64,000 nucleotides of DNA from Flavipsychrobacter sp. GTDB lineage: Bacteria > Bacteroidota > Bacteroidia > Chitinophagales > Chitinophagaceae. The position numbers and the translations under genes were made by a program. Positions within the stretch are counted from its first letter, which is position 1; each line of letters begins with the position of its first letter. The DNA lies in assembly GCA_016786615.1 (NCBI GenBank), contig JAEUVX010000003.1:156771-220770 (forward strand), given 5' to 3'. A model generated the notes under the pieces. It worked only from the letters and a program-made list of their open reading frames with translations. It did no database searches and had not been told where the DNA came from. Shown here piece after piece: positions 18,002 to 26,262 of the stretch.

Positions 18002-18462
18002 GCCATTCCAAAACCTTTCAGTATCTGCTGTGTGTGTATTTTCGACAATGCACGTTTTACAATGCTGTGTATCTTTCCTTTTTCATCTATCAGGAATGTG
18101 CTGCGTACAATGCCCATGTGCCTGTTGCCGTACAATACTTTCTCAGCCCACACTCCGTATTTGTTAGCCAGTTTCAAATCTTCATCTACCAATAGCGGAA
18201 AAGGTAGCTTGAATTTCTGTTCAAATTTTTTGTGGCTCTTCTGGTCGTTAGGGCTTACACCCAGTATCGTGATACCATGCTTTTTCAGCTCATCATAATT
18301 ATCGCGCAGGTTGCATGCCTGCACAGTGCATACCTGTGTATCATCTTCGGGGTAGAAGTATAGGGCTACTTTCTTTCCTTTAAAATCTTTCAACGATACT
18401 ACATTACCATCCTGGTCGGTAGTTTTGAAATCGGGTGCTTTATCGCCTGCTTGCAGTTCCAT
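17998..18462 (-). CDS. bcp: Thioredoxin-dependent thiol peroxidase (BCP-type peroxiredoxin)
   Basis: 154 residues, normal length. The peroxiredoxin motif P-x-x-x-T-x-x-C is YPEDDTQVC with peroxidatic Cys45; resolving Cys50 lies five residues on (CTVQAC), as in E. coli Bcp. The usual Pro-Gly before Cys is Gln-Val here. Also present are GVSPNDQKSHKKFEQKF, the SPN loop and the conserved Arg in GIVRSTFLID. It reduces hydroperoxides using thioredoxin in the cytoplasm. It starts 5 bases after the stop of the upstream M23 peptidase gene, so the two are co-transcribed. Confidence 0.95.
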   Translation of the reverse strand: MELQAGDKAPDFKTTDQDGNVVSLKDFKGKKVALYFYPEDDTQVCTVQACNLRDNYDELKKHGITILGVSPNDQKSHKKFEQKFKLPFPLLVDEDLKLANKYGVWAEKVLYGNRHMGIVRSTFLIDEKGKIHSIVKRALSKIHTQQILKGFGMA

Positions 18463-18467
18463 ATCTG

Positions 18468-20156
18468 TTATCTTGTAAAGTTGTATTTCAATATCCTTGT
18501 ATTGTCGTTTTCATCAATGGCTGTCAGTACCAATGTATGTTTGCCTTTCGGGCAATACTCGTCAAAGGTATAGAAGTATTGGCTGCCGTGTTGCTCTACA
18601 CATATCCATTTACCATCCAGTTCACCACGATAATATCTCACGCTTGTTACCTCATCTTTTATTGTAAAACTCATTCGTTTTGCCTTACTCAATATTGCAC
18701 CATCTTTCTGCAATGATTTAATAACCGGTGCTACTGTATCAGCCACCAGCCTGTATTCACCAAAATTTCTTACAGATGCTTTATACCAGCCATTTTCAAG
18801 ATTAGCTGCTTTGCCCGTTTCATCATTGCCATCCGTCAGTACCATCGCAATCTTATCCTTCAATCCAAAAGGTATAGCCCTGTTGGGTTTTATACCAATA
18901 TCGAAGTAACTATGCACAGGTACATAGCTGTTGTGTATGCCGTATTTATCACTAAACCCATCCGTTGTTTTTGTCACAGCAAACTGAAAGCATATATCAT
19001 CATACAGGGCATTTTCATTCATCTTTATAAATACATTCGGGTGTTCGAAAACATTGGCATTACCTTCCTTCCATAGCTTGCCGTTACATGTTGTATTAGT
19101 CGTATCAGCTACTTGTCGTACATAAAAGCGTACATCTGTAATATTCTTCGATGCATCTTCAAGATGGATATCTACACGATGTACATTACTATCCGGTAAG
19201 TGCATCAAACCTTTACTATTGTTCTGCCACTTATATATACCGTTAAGTTTATTGCCTGGCAATTGATACAGCAGTTGCATCCATTGTCCCGATTGTTTTC
19301 TCGTCTTGTAGTCGATATAAGAATGCAGGTAGCGTGTTACATCATAGCCAATATCATCCAGTGTTACTGTTCCCTGCAATGTGCTGTCGAGGTAAACAGC
19401 AGCTTTATAAAACGTAAGTGTATTATCACTTCCATTCATATAGTCATTCACGTTTACACCTGCACCTATGAAGTTCGAACCGCATACTATCGTATCACCA
19501 ACATACATTCCTGCTTTTTTTCTGAGTGCAGCTTTTGCAGGTATTTGCTCGTATATACTTGCTCTTGCATTATACACAGCTATTTGTGTTGGTACTGGTG
19601 CTATGGCATCTTTTATTTCAAAGCCAAACAGTTGCGGGTTCAGCGGGTGTTCTGTTTTGGTATCACGTATTTCTAAGTGCAGGTGTGGTGCTGTAGAGCC
19701 GCCTGTATTACCACTCCATGCTATCTGTTGCCCCTTTTTTACCGGAAACCGGTCTGCTGTTAATGCAATATCCATCGTCCAGCTTTCTGTTTTATACTGC
19801 ATTGATTTTACAAAGCGTTGTATAGCAGGTGCAAAATCGTTGAGGTGTGCATAGAGTGATGTGTAACCATTGGGATGTGTAACATACAACGCATGACCAA
19901 AACCACCCGGCTCCATTTTGATACGCGATACATAACCATCTCCGATGGCATATACAGGCAGGTTTTCTACCCCATTCGTTTTAATGTCTATTCCGCTATG
20001 AAAGTGATTAGGGCGACATTCTCCGAAATTGCCCGCAAGCATAATAGGAATATCCAACGGATTGCGAAAATCTGCAATAGGATAATCCTTTGTCTGTGCT
20101 GATGCAATAGATACCTGCATCATACATATAGCAATTAATATCTTTTTGTACCTCAT
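18468..20156 (-). CDS. M23 family metallopeptidase (LytM-like), secreted
   Basis: 562 residues from ATG 20156, chosen because it gives a clean signal peptide (MRYKKILIAICMMQVSIASAQ); the open frame extends 43 codons further but without a sensible start. The peptidase domain is N-terminal: HFHSGIDIKT holds H53 and D57 of HxxxD, and APHLHLEIRD holds H158 and H160 of HxH, the zinc ligands of M23 peptidases. LYAHLNDFAP and AWSGNTGGSTAPHL are further family blocks. The remaining ~390 residues are beta-rich domains. Expected to cut peptidoglycan cross-links or act as an envelope factor in the periplasm. Co-transcribed with bcp downstream. Confidence 0.88.
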   Translation of the reverse strand: MRYKKILIAICMMQVSIASAQTKDYPIADFRNPLDIPIMLAGNFGECRPNHFHSGIDIKTNGVENLPVYAIGDGYVSRIKMEPGGFGHALYVTHPNGYTSLYAHLNDFAPAIQRFVKSMQYKTESWTMDIALTADRFPVKKGQQIAWSGNTGGSTAPHLHLEIRDTKTEHPLNPQLFGFEIKDAIAPVPTQIAVYNARASIYEQIPAKAALRKKAGMYVGDTIVCGSNFIGAGVNVNDYMNGSDNTLTFYKAAVYLDSTLQGTVTLDDIGYDVTRYLHSYIDYKTRKQSGQWMQLLYQLPGNKLNGIYKWQNNSKGLMHLPDSNVHRVDIHLEDASKNITDVRFYVRQVADTTNTTCNGKLWKEGNANVFEHPNVFIKMNENALYDDICFQFAVTKTTDGFSDKYGIHNSYVPVHSYFDIGIKPNRAIPFGLKDKIAMVLTDGNDETGKAANLENGWYKASVRNFGEYRLVADTVAPVIKSLQKDGAILSKAKRMSFTIKDEVTSVRYYRGELDGKWICVEQHGSQYFYTFDEYCPKGKHTLVLTAIDENDNTRILKYNFTR

Positions 20157-20213
20157 CTTCAATACGCTTGTCAAATTTGCTGAAATAGCACGAGATATAC
20201 AATCAATAAGCCT

Positions 20214-20221
20214 TAGATTTG
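20214..20221 (+). promoter_or_regulatory. Possible -7 promoter element (TAGATTTG)
   Basis: TAGATTTG fits TAnnTTTG and lies 19 bases before the ATG at 20241. No TTG is seen at the expected -33 distance. Confidence 0.35.
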
Positions 20222-20240
20222 CAACGCTTTCGCATATAAT

Positions 20241-20528
20241 ATGTTCGACGGGCTTAAAAATAAATGGAAAGTAGGCGGGCTGCAATTGCTGCTGATACTA
20301 TGCACTTTTGCATTAGGTGGTAGCCTGTGCGGATATGCGGGGCGTAAAATACTTTCTTTATTTCCGCTTGAAAAGGGTGTGCTATGGTTTGTCATTTACA
20401 TAGTACTTATCACTATCCTGTGGCCTGTTTGTGTATTAATCATCAGCATACCATTCGGCCAGTTTCCTTTTTTCAAAAACTACCTGCATCGTATATGGAA
20501 CCGTATGACGGGCAGGAAAAAGCCTTAG
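20241..20528 (+). CDS. Small two-helix membrane protein, DUF6787-like
   Basis: 95 residues. MFDGLKNKWKVGGLQLLLIL, then FALGGSLCGYAGRKILSLF and a second membrane helix (VLWFVIYIVLITILWPVCVLI), ending in FGQFPFFKNYLHRIWNRMTGRKKP. This pattern is what I recall as DUF6787, a Bacteroidota membrane family of unknown function. The sequence FALGGS-x(4)-AGRK is the most conserved part. Divergent from the M23 gene; its stop overlaps the convergent recO stop by 4 bases (TTAG). Confidence 0.7.
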   Translation: MFDGLKNKWKVGGLQLLLILCTFALGGSLCGYAGRKILSLFPLEKGVLWFVIYIVLITILWPVCVLIISIPFGQFPFFKNYLHRIWNRMTGRKKP

Positions 20529-21259
20529 TGCAATATTGCCCGCAGCACAGCCAGCGATTTAATACTGCCCATGTGTTGTGTATGATTATGCATAAACTCA
20601 ATGTACCAATCGAGCAGGCGGTTTCTGATATCTCCATTCAGCGATACTGTTTTTAATAACACCACTTCTTCTATCTGCAATAATTTACCAAGTGCTATAG
20701 CATCCTCATCATGCAGGTAGGTATCTATCTTTGGCGGAGTGGCTGTAAATGCGCCATCCTGCAGATTCAGATAAGGTGTTTCGTTTGTGTAGGCTCCGCT
20801 TATCTCATAACCCAATATACGGCTGCATTGTATCAGAAAATATAATGGAAAATTGGCAACATCTGCCGAAGGCATAGCATCCAGTTGCCTGAAGTAATCG
20901 AACGAAAAGTCAAACAGTTCGGGCATCAGGGCTTCTTCAGGCAATATGCGCAGCAGTACTTCTGCCGAAAAAAGTGCAATGCTGTTTTTTACAATTTCTT
21001 CCTGCAGCGATGTGTAGATATATGCGTATTGGTATTCTTTGATGCGCTGCAGTTTTGTTTGCGGTTTGTGATACACTACCATATCCAGCAATGTTGCCGG
21101 TTGCAGTAATGCCGCTTTATTGTTTTTTGATTTGCTGCTGCGGATGCCTTGCACCATGTAGCTCTGCACACCATACTTTTCTGTGAAGACTGCAGCTATC
21201 ACACTTGTATCTCCGTATTTAACCGCGCGAAGCGCTATACCTCTTGTATTCTGCAGCAT
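20525..21259 (-). CDS. recO: DNA repair protein RecO
   Basis: 244 residues. N-terminal OB-fold: TRGIALRAVKYGDTSVIAAVFTEKYGVQSYMVQGIR, typical of RecO, followed by a helical part with LFDFSFDYFRQLD and PLYFLIQCSRILGYE. The zinc-finger cysteines of some RecO proteins are absent, as in other Bacteroidota. RecO loads RecA onto SSB-coated single-stranded DNA with RecR. It starts 3 bases after the porZ-like stop, so the two are one operon. Confidence 0.92.
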   Translation of the reverse strand: MLQNTRGIALRAVKYGDTSVIAAVFTEKYGVQSYMVQGIRSSKSKNNKAALLQPATLLDMVVYHKPQTKLQRIKEYQYAYIYTSLQEEIVKNSIALFSAEVLLRILPEEALMPELFDFSFDYFRQLDAMPSADVANFPLYFLIQCSRILGYEISGAYTNETPYLNLQDGAFTATPPKIDTYLHDEDAIALGKLLQIEEVVLLKTVSLNGDIRNRLLDWYIEFMHNHTQHMGSIKSLAVLRAILH

Positions 21260-21262
21260 ACA

Positions 21263-23563
21263 TTACTCCATAAACACCATCTTGGCTACATTGGTTTGAG
21301 AGCCATCCTTGTTGGTAATGAATACAAGATACACACCACTCTGCGGGCGGCGGCCTGTATAGTCCACACCATTCCACACAGCCTGGCCACCCAATGCCTT
21401 TGTACGATACACTAACTGGCCTGAAATATCGGTTATGCGTACATCCGCGTTTTCTACCAATCCTTTAATGGCTATAGTTCCGTTGTATCCCGACTTTACA
21501 GGATTAGGAAATACTTTTACATCTGTATTTTCTTTAGCACCATCGGTAGCAGTACCCCGATAGCTTACAAGGCCTTGTTCCGTACCTATATACACATCGC
21601 CTGTTGCCGGGTCTATCACTATTTTCTGTATCAGGTTTGATGGTAAAGGACTATTATCTGCTGTAAAACGATTGATAACTTTATCGCCTTCTTCCGATAT
21701 CAGCCACACACCGTTATTGGTGCCTATCCATTTTCTGTTAGCACCATCTACAGCTATAGTTTTTATTATTTCCTCCTGAAACAGGTATCCTGCAAACTTA
21801 TCATACTGTACAATTCTGTTCTCAGCTTCGCAACTGCCATCAATCACCTGTGCTGCGCAGCTTACTATACTGATGCCATTTTTAGTACCTATCCATATAC
21901 TGCCGTTCTTATCTTTTGCAAGGCAATACACTTCGTTATCTGCCAATCCTCCTGTACCCTTGCCCGATAATAATTGCCTGTACCTATCGTCAAATGCACT
22001 TTCAGGTGTATTATTATCGTCATACACTATCACACCACCACCACCACCGGTAGTAGCATACCACTTCAGGTTATTGTCATCTACAATGATGGATGCAGCT
22101 GCATTCTGTATGCCTGAACGGAATATGGGCACCGTAAGCGGATGCCACAGGCCATCCTTAGTTTTCACAACCAATTCCCTTTTTGCGCCGTATGCCGTCA
22201 TCCACAGGTTGTCGTTATTATCTATTGCAAAGCCACCAACAATATGCCATGTAGATGATACAGAAGATGGGTCTATAAATGAGTTTTGTTTATAGTATTC
22301 TGTACTGCCATCAGGCTTCAGGATGAAAAGGCCGCTTTGTGCGGAGCCTGCATACAAAACACCATTATTGTCTTTAATGATTTTTGAAAAATCTTTCATG
22401 GTATCGCCAAAGGGCTTGTAGTCTCCCAGCTTATACACTTTCCACTTGCCATCTACATAGCCGGAAAAGCCTGCACCACTTTCGTTGGCCTTCAACTTTT
22501 CGTTGTAGCCGCCATGCGCTACCCACAATTCATTTTTATGAACATACAAATCATAACTTGGGAAAGAACTTGGCCCCTGTGGCGTTATTATACGATACGG
22601 GTCTCCTTTGTATTCACGGATATTCAAACCGTTAAAGGCATCTACTACCCATATATTATCTACCCTTGATTGTACGAGCTGATTGCAGTAGCCATTTGTT
22701 TTGAAGGAATCAATAAACGAATAATCGGCAGACATCTTCTTCCCCTTACCGGTGAATGTGGTATTATAGCCTTCTGATATCCATACGCCGTCTGCTGCTA
22801 CATCCAGGTGCCTTATATTGGTATCTGTACGATAAATGTATTTCAGGTTGTTATTGTCAAGAACGAATAAGGTATCTGCTGCGGCAACAAATATTTTACT
22901 TTCATACGCTGCAACACTGATAAATGCACGCGTCGTATCCAGTTTAGCCCATGAAGAGAAGTTTTGGAGATTAATAGCGTTACGTGTGTTTCTGTACAAA
23001 CCTTTATCTGTAGCCGCATAAATAAAGTTGCCGTCAATCGATAAAGATTTAATAGCAATATTATTGCCATTAACTGTAAAATTGTAGGTCTCTTTTATTT
23101 CTTTTTTATCAAGGTCTATTACCAGTATACCAGCATCTGTACTTACATACGCCAGCCCGGATGATGTGTATATATGATTGATGGCTTTACCGCCTGTAAT
23201 GTTCTTTTGCTTCAGGTCGGGCAGGTTATAAAAGCTGCCATCTTCAAACAAGTCTATATTACTGTTTTCGTATGCCAGTATTACCGTCCTTGTTTTTTCA
23301 TCGTAGGCAATGTAAGACATACCTACATCTGCCATGCCTTCTACTTTGCTAAAGCCTTCCGATTCCTTTGTAGCAATATTGTATATATAAAATGACTTTT
23401 CGGTAGCTACATACAGGGTATCCCCACCATTCCATGCAGCACTTACAGATGTATTATATGGAAGGTGCGAACGCCAGTAGCCAATAGGGCGTTGTTGTGC
23501 ATGTATTGTGGCAGAGAGTATAAATATCAGTAAGGATGTGAGGTACAGTATGCGCTTATTCAT
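21263..23563 (-). CDS. porZ: PorZ-like T9SS protein: two-component-regulator-type beta-propeller with type A sorting domain
   Basis: 766 residues with signal peptide (MNKRILYLTSLLIFILSATIHAQ). The N-terminus QRPIGYWRSHLPYNTSVSAAW, then EGMADVGMSYIAYDEKTRTV and GLAYVSTDAGILVIDLDKKEI, matches PorZ proteins. Blades of the two-component-regulator propeller type recur (IWIGTKNGISIVS, KWIGTNNGVWLIS, VYIGTEQGLVSYRG). The last ~80 residues (VKVFPNPVKSGYNG, VRITDISGQLVYR, SGVYLVFITNKDG) are a T9SS type A C-terminal sorting domain. In Porphyromonas PorZ sits in the surface attachment complex and delivers anionic LPS to the sortase PorU. Upstream of recO in the same operon; own promoter element at 23583-23590. 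Confidence 0.85.
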   Translation of the reverse strand: MNKRILYLTSLLIFILSATIHAQQRPIGYWRSHLPYNTSVSAAWNGGDTLYVATEKSFYIYNIATKESEGFSKVEGMADVGMSYIAYDEKTRTVILAYENSNIDLFEDGSFYNLPDLKQKNITGGKAINHIYTSSGLAYVSTDAGILVIDLDKKEIKETYNFTVNGNNIAIKSLSIDGNFIYAATDKGLYRNTRNAINLQNFSSWAKLDTTRAFISVAAYESKIFVAAADTLFVLDNNNLKYIYRTDTNIRHLDVAADGVWISEGYNTTFTGKGKKMSADYSFIDSFKTNGYCNQLVQSRVDNIWVVDAFNGLNIREYKGDPYRIITPQGPSSFPSYDLYVHKNELWVAHGGYNEKLKANESGAGFSGYVDGKWKVYKLGDYKPFGDTMKDFSKIIKDNNGVLYAGSAQSGLFILKPDGSTEYYKQNSFIDPSSVSSTWHIVGGFAIDNNDNLWMTAYGAKRELVVKTKDGLWHPLTVPIFRSGIQNAAASIIVDDNNLKWYATTGGGGGVIVYDDNNTPESAFDDRYRQLLSGKGTGGLADNEVYCLAKDKNGSIWIGTKNGISIVSCAAQVIDGSCEAENRIVQYDKFAGYLFQEEIIKTIAVDGANRKWIGTNNGVWLISEEGDKVINRFTADNSPLPSNLIQKIVIDPATGDVYIGTEQGLVSYRGTATDGAKENTDVKVFPNPVKSGYNGTIAIKGLVENADVRITDISGQLVYRTKALGGQAVWNGVDYTGRRPQSGVYLVFITNKDGSQTNVAKMVFME

Positions 23564-23582
23564 AGATATATTTCTACAGTAT

Positions 23583-23590
23583 CAAATGTA
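23583..23590 (-). promoter_or_regulatory. Possible -7 promoter element of porZ-recO (TACATTTG)
   Basis: TACATTTG on the minus strand, 19 bases before the porZ-like ATG. The -33 region has no clear TTG. Confidence 0.4.
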
Positions 23591-23653
23591 CTGAAATTTT
23601 AACGCTGGCAGTGGCTATATTATTGCCCTGAAAACCGTTACAGTTGCTATTGA

Positions 23654-24220
23654 TTATGCTGTTTCAGCGGTCTTTGTCTTAGATATATTATTAATCATAC
23701 GTACCATCATACCGAAGATGAAAAGATATACTACGATGTTGAATATTGTATGGTGGTCTATATCGGCATGGCGCAATGATGGTTTTGTGCGGATAAGTGC
23801 CAGAATGCCTACACGTATCATATTGAGCAGAGTAATAACCGAAAGCCCGGTAATGCCATATAACAATTTACTTTTCAGCCGGTTGGGGAATGTTATGACG
23901 AAGGCTATCCAGAAACAGAGTATGTTGATACCAATACAGGAATACACCATGCGTACACCACCATAACCTGTTACTGATAGTCTATAGCCGGCAATAGAAG
24001 TATCGTAGCCAAAGATATTGACGATTAACTCTCCGCCATGCAATACAAGATTGCGGAGGCCGCTTACATAGTCCAGATTATCATCCAGCCATTTGCTGTA
24101 ATAACCACCGGGTATCAGCATACCTGTCAGCAGATGATTGACCGCGTACAACACACCAAACAGTATCAGGAACCTGATGGCAAACCATAGCGGTACATTA
24201 TTTTTTATCTTGCTGAACAC
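23654..24220 (-). CDS. Exosortase/archaeosortase family protein
   Basis: 188 residues, GTG start at 24220 (no in-frame ATG upstream; the next ATG would delete the first membrane helix). About five or six hydrophobic segments. The catalytic triad of the family is present: Cys95 in VYSCIGIN, Arg136 in LNMIRVGIL and His156/157 in DHHTIFNIVVY. Exosortases cut substrates near a C-terminal tripartite signal and pass them to the envelope. The short length and lack of an EpsI domain fit the Bacteroidota-type exosortases (XrtF, XrtN, XrtX or XrtY groups); I cannot choose between them. No substrate with a matching C-terminal tail is visible nearby. Confidence 0.85.
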   Translation of the reverse strand: MFSKIKNNVPLWFAIRFLILFGVLYAVNHLLTGMLIPGGYYSKWLDDNLDYVSGLRNLVLHGGELIVNIFGYDTSIAGYRLSVTGYGGVRMVYSCIGINILCFWIAFVITFPNRLKSKLLYGITGLSVITLLNMIRVGILALIRTKPSLRHADIDHHTIFNIVVYLFIFGMMVRMINNISKTKTAETA

Positions 24221-24235
24221 CGGTGTATGTTGATG

Positions 24236-24277
24236 GTTAAAAATAAATAAATAAGGGCAGCCGTTAAGCTACCCTTA
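24236..24277 (-). terminator. Terminator of the rplM-rpsI-rpsB-tsf operon
   Basis: On the minus strand TAAGGGTAGC (24277-24268) pairs with GCTGCCCTTA (24261-24252) with one mismatch, followed by a T-rich tract TTATTTATTTATTT. It lies 28 bases after the tsf stop. Confidence 0.75.
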
Positions 24278-24305
24278 CAAAATATATACAGTGCAAATAT
24301 TATAA

Positions 24306-25148
24306 TTAGCTACCTACAGCTATACGCTTGAAGCTAACAACTGTAAGATCTGCTTCAACACTTTTCAGATAATCAGCAACTGACTTACCACCATCTTTTA
24401 CGAATGCCTGTGGCAACAGTGTGTTTTCTTTGAAGAATTTGTTCAGTTTGCCCATAGCAATTTTTTCTGCCATGTCGCCGGTTTTACCTTCAGCAGCAAC
24501 TTGTTCCAAAGCGATAGCTTTTTCGCGTTCTACCATTTCAGCAGGAATGCTTTCAGCATCAACAGCCAGCGGGTTCATAGCAGCAATCTGCATTGCTACG
24601 TCTTTACCTGCAGTTATTACGCCTTCGTTAGCAGCTTTGTTCATACCTACCAGTACACCAATGCGGTATCCTGCGTGGATGTAAGGAACTACAGCAGCAG
24701 CCGTCATAGTTTCGTAACGAACTACGTCTATTTTCTCACCTATTTTAGCTACCATTTCCAGCAGTTTGTCGCCTACAGTAGCACCTTCCATAGCAGCAGC
24801 TTTCAGCTCATCGATAGATGCAGCTTTAGTATTCAGTGCTATATCAGTCAGGTCGTTTGCAAATGCGATGAACTCAGCATTTTTAGAAACGAAGTCAGTT
24901 TCAGAACTCAGGTTTACGATAACGCCATAAGTGTTGTCTGATGATGCTTTAGCGATAACAACGCCTTCTTTAGCGTCGCGGTCGCTACGGTTAGCAGCTA
25001 CTTTCTGGCCTTTTTTGCGCAGGTAGTCTATCGCTTTTTCGAAATCACCTTCACTTTCCATCAGCGCTTTACGACAATCCATCATACCCGCGCCTGTTTG
25101 CTGGCGCAGTTTGTTCACATCTGCTGCAGATATTGTTACAGTACTCAT
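24306..25148 (-). CDS. tsf: Elongation factor Ts
   Basis: 280 residues, normal length. Starts with the UBA-like domain (ADVNKLRQQTGAGMMDCRKAL, DFEKAIDYLRKKG), then the conserved TDFVSKNAEF segment that inserts into EF-Tu, and two core halves ending VVSFKRIAVGS. It is the nucleotide exchange factor for EF-Tu. Last gene of the operon; separated from rpsB by 139 bases holding a hairpin. Confidence 0.97.
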   Translation of the reverse strand: MSTVTISAADVNKLRQQTGAGMMDCRKALMESEGDFEKAIDYLRKKGQKVAANRSDRDAKEGVVIAKASSDNTYGVIVNLSSETDFVSKNAEFIAFANDLTDIALNTKAASIDELKAAAMEGATVGDKLLEMVAKIGEKIDVVRYETMTAAAVVPYIHAGYRIGVLVGMNKAANEGVITAGKDVAMQIAAMNPLAVDAESIPAEMVEREKAIALEQVAAEGKTGDMAEKIAMGKLNKFFKENTLLPQAFVKDGGKSVADYLKSVEADLTVVSFKRIAVGS

Positions 25149-25207
25149 TGTTGAATATCCTTTTATAAGTTTTTTAAAAAATCGTGTTTGCGAATTTCAG
25201 GCTTTGC

Positions 25208-25236
25208 ATTAAAGCCCCAAATTATGGGGCTTTAAT
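25208..25236 (-). terminator. Hairpin in the rpsB-tsf spacer (attenuator or weak terminator)
   Basis: ATTAAAGCCCC and GGGGCTTTAAT form a perfect 11-bp stem with a 7-base loop. On the coding strand it is not followed by a T run, so it may be a processing or attenuation site rather than a full terminator. Confidence 0.45.
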
Positions 25237-25287
25237 AATTTGTTATATCTATTAAGTAAGGTTGTTGTCCAACCTGCTTAAGCAATA

Positions 25288-26223
25288 TTACCTTTTAGGA
25301 GCACCTGTGCGTGCGCCACCACCAGGACGGCTACCGCCACCACCAGGGCCACGGCCTGCACCACCACGGTTGCCACCACCGGCACCCTGACGGTTACCAC
25401 CGCCTTGACCACGGCCTGCACCTGCACCACGTCCGCGACGTTCACCTTTATCACCACCTTCTTCTTCTACTTCCATTCCGCGCATACGTTCTGTCGATAC
25501 TTCTTCTTCTGTTTCTTCTTCTTTGTTCTGAGAACGCTCCTGCAGACCTTCCATGATAGCAGCAGTCAGGTAGTTTACGATGATTGCTATTGATTTTGTA
25601 GCATCGTCGTTTGATGGGATTGCGAAATCTACTTTCGTAGGGTCGCTGTTTGTATCTACCATCGCAAAGGTGTTGATGCCTAAGCGCTTAGCTTCTGCCA
25701 GTGCAATGTGTTCGTGGCTGATATCAACCATAAACAATGCTGCTGGTGTACGGCCCATTTGAGAGATACCACCCAATACTTTTTCCATTTTTTCTTTGCT
25801 ACGTGTCAATGTCAGGCGTTCTTTTTTAGTAACGCTATCCATTGTACCATCCTGCAGCATTTTTTCGATGCTCTGCATCTTCTTAACGCTCTTGCGGATA
25901 GTCTGGAAGTTGGTAAGCATACCACCCAACCAACGTTCTGTAACGAAAGGCATATTTACTTTAGCTGCTGCTTCAGCAACTATTTCTTTTGCTTGTTTTT
26001 TAGTAGCTACGAACATGATTTTCTTACCGCTCTTAGCGATAGATTTCAGTGCAGCAGCAGACTCTTCAAGACCTTCGATTGTTTTGTTCAGGTCTATGAT
26101 ATGAATACCATTTTTTTCGGCAAAGATGTAAGGAAGCATCTTTGGGTTCCACTTTTTCTTCAGGTGGCCGAAGTGTACACCAGCTTCTAACAATAACTGG
26201 TGAAGGCTTTTATTTTCTTCCAT
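25288..26223 (-). CDS. rpsB: 30S ribosomal protein S2 with unusual acidic and Gly/Arg-rich C-terminal extension
   Basis: 311 residues against about 240 for E. coli S2. The core (1-230) is standard: LLEAGVHFGHLKKKWNPKM, IHIIDLNKTIE, FVATKKQAKE, ERWLGGMLTNFQTI, MVDISHEHIALAEA. Residues 235-257 are mostly Glu (KEEETEEEV, EVEEEGG). Residues 258-311 hold about 25 Gly and 10 Arg with runs such as RGRGAGAGRGQGGG and GNRGGAGRGPGGGG, like RGG RNA-binding tails. The gene end is far more GC-rich than its surroundings because of the Gly/Arg codons. The tail is in frame up to a normal stop. S2 joins the small subunit late, next to S1. Confidence 0.95.
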   Translation of the reverse strand: MEENKSLHQLLLEAGVHFGHLKKKWNPKMLPYIFAEKNGIHIIDLNKTIEGLEESAAALKSIAKSGKKIMFVATKKQAKEIVAEAAAKVNMPFVTERWLGGMLTNFQTIRKSVKKMQSIEKMLQDGTMDSVTKKERLTLTRSKEKMEKVLGGISQMGRTPAALFMVDISHEHIALAEAKRLGINTFAMVDTNSDPTKVDFAIPSNDDATKSIAIIVNYLTAAIMEGLQERSQNKEEETEEEVSTERMRGMEVEEEGGDKGERRGRGAGAGRGQGGGNRQGAGGGNRGGAGRGPGGGGSRPGGGARTGAPKR

Positions 26224-26262
26224 TGTAGTAATTTCTTGACGGTTAAATAAAATTGTACCAGA

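Noticed and set aside
17998-18462. Peroxiredoxin with a broken active site because Gln-Val replaces Pro-Gly
   Set aside because: The P-x-x-x-T-x-x-C motif, Cys45, Cys50 and the conserved Arg are intact; the change is a mild variant.
20157-20285. 43-codon N-terminal extension of the M23 peptidase
   Set aside because: Signal peptide begins at the ATG 20156, and the extension runs into the divergent DUF6787 promoter and coding start.
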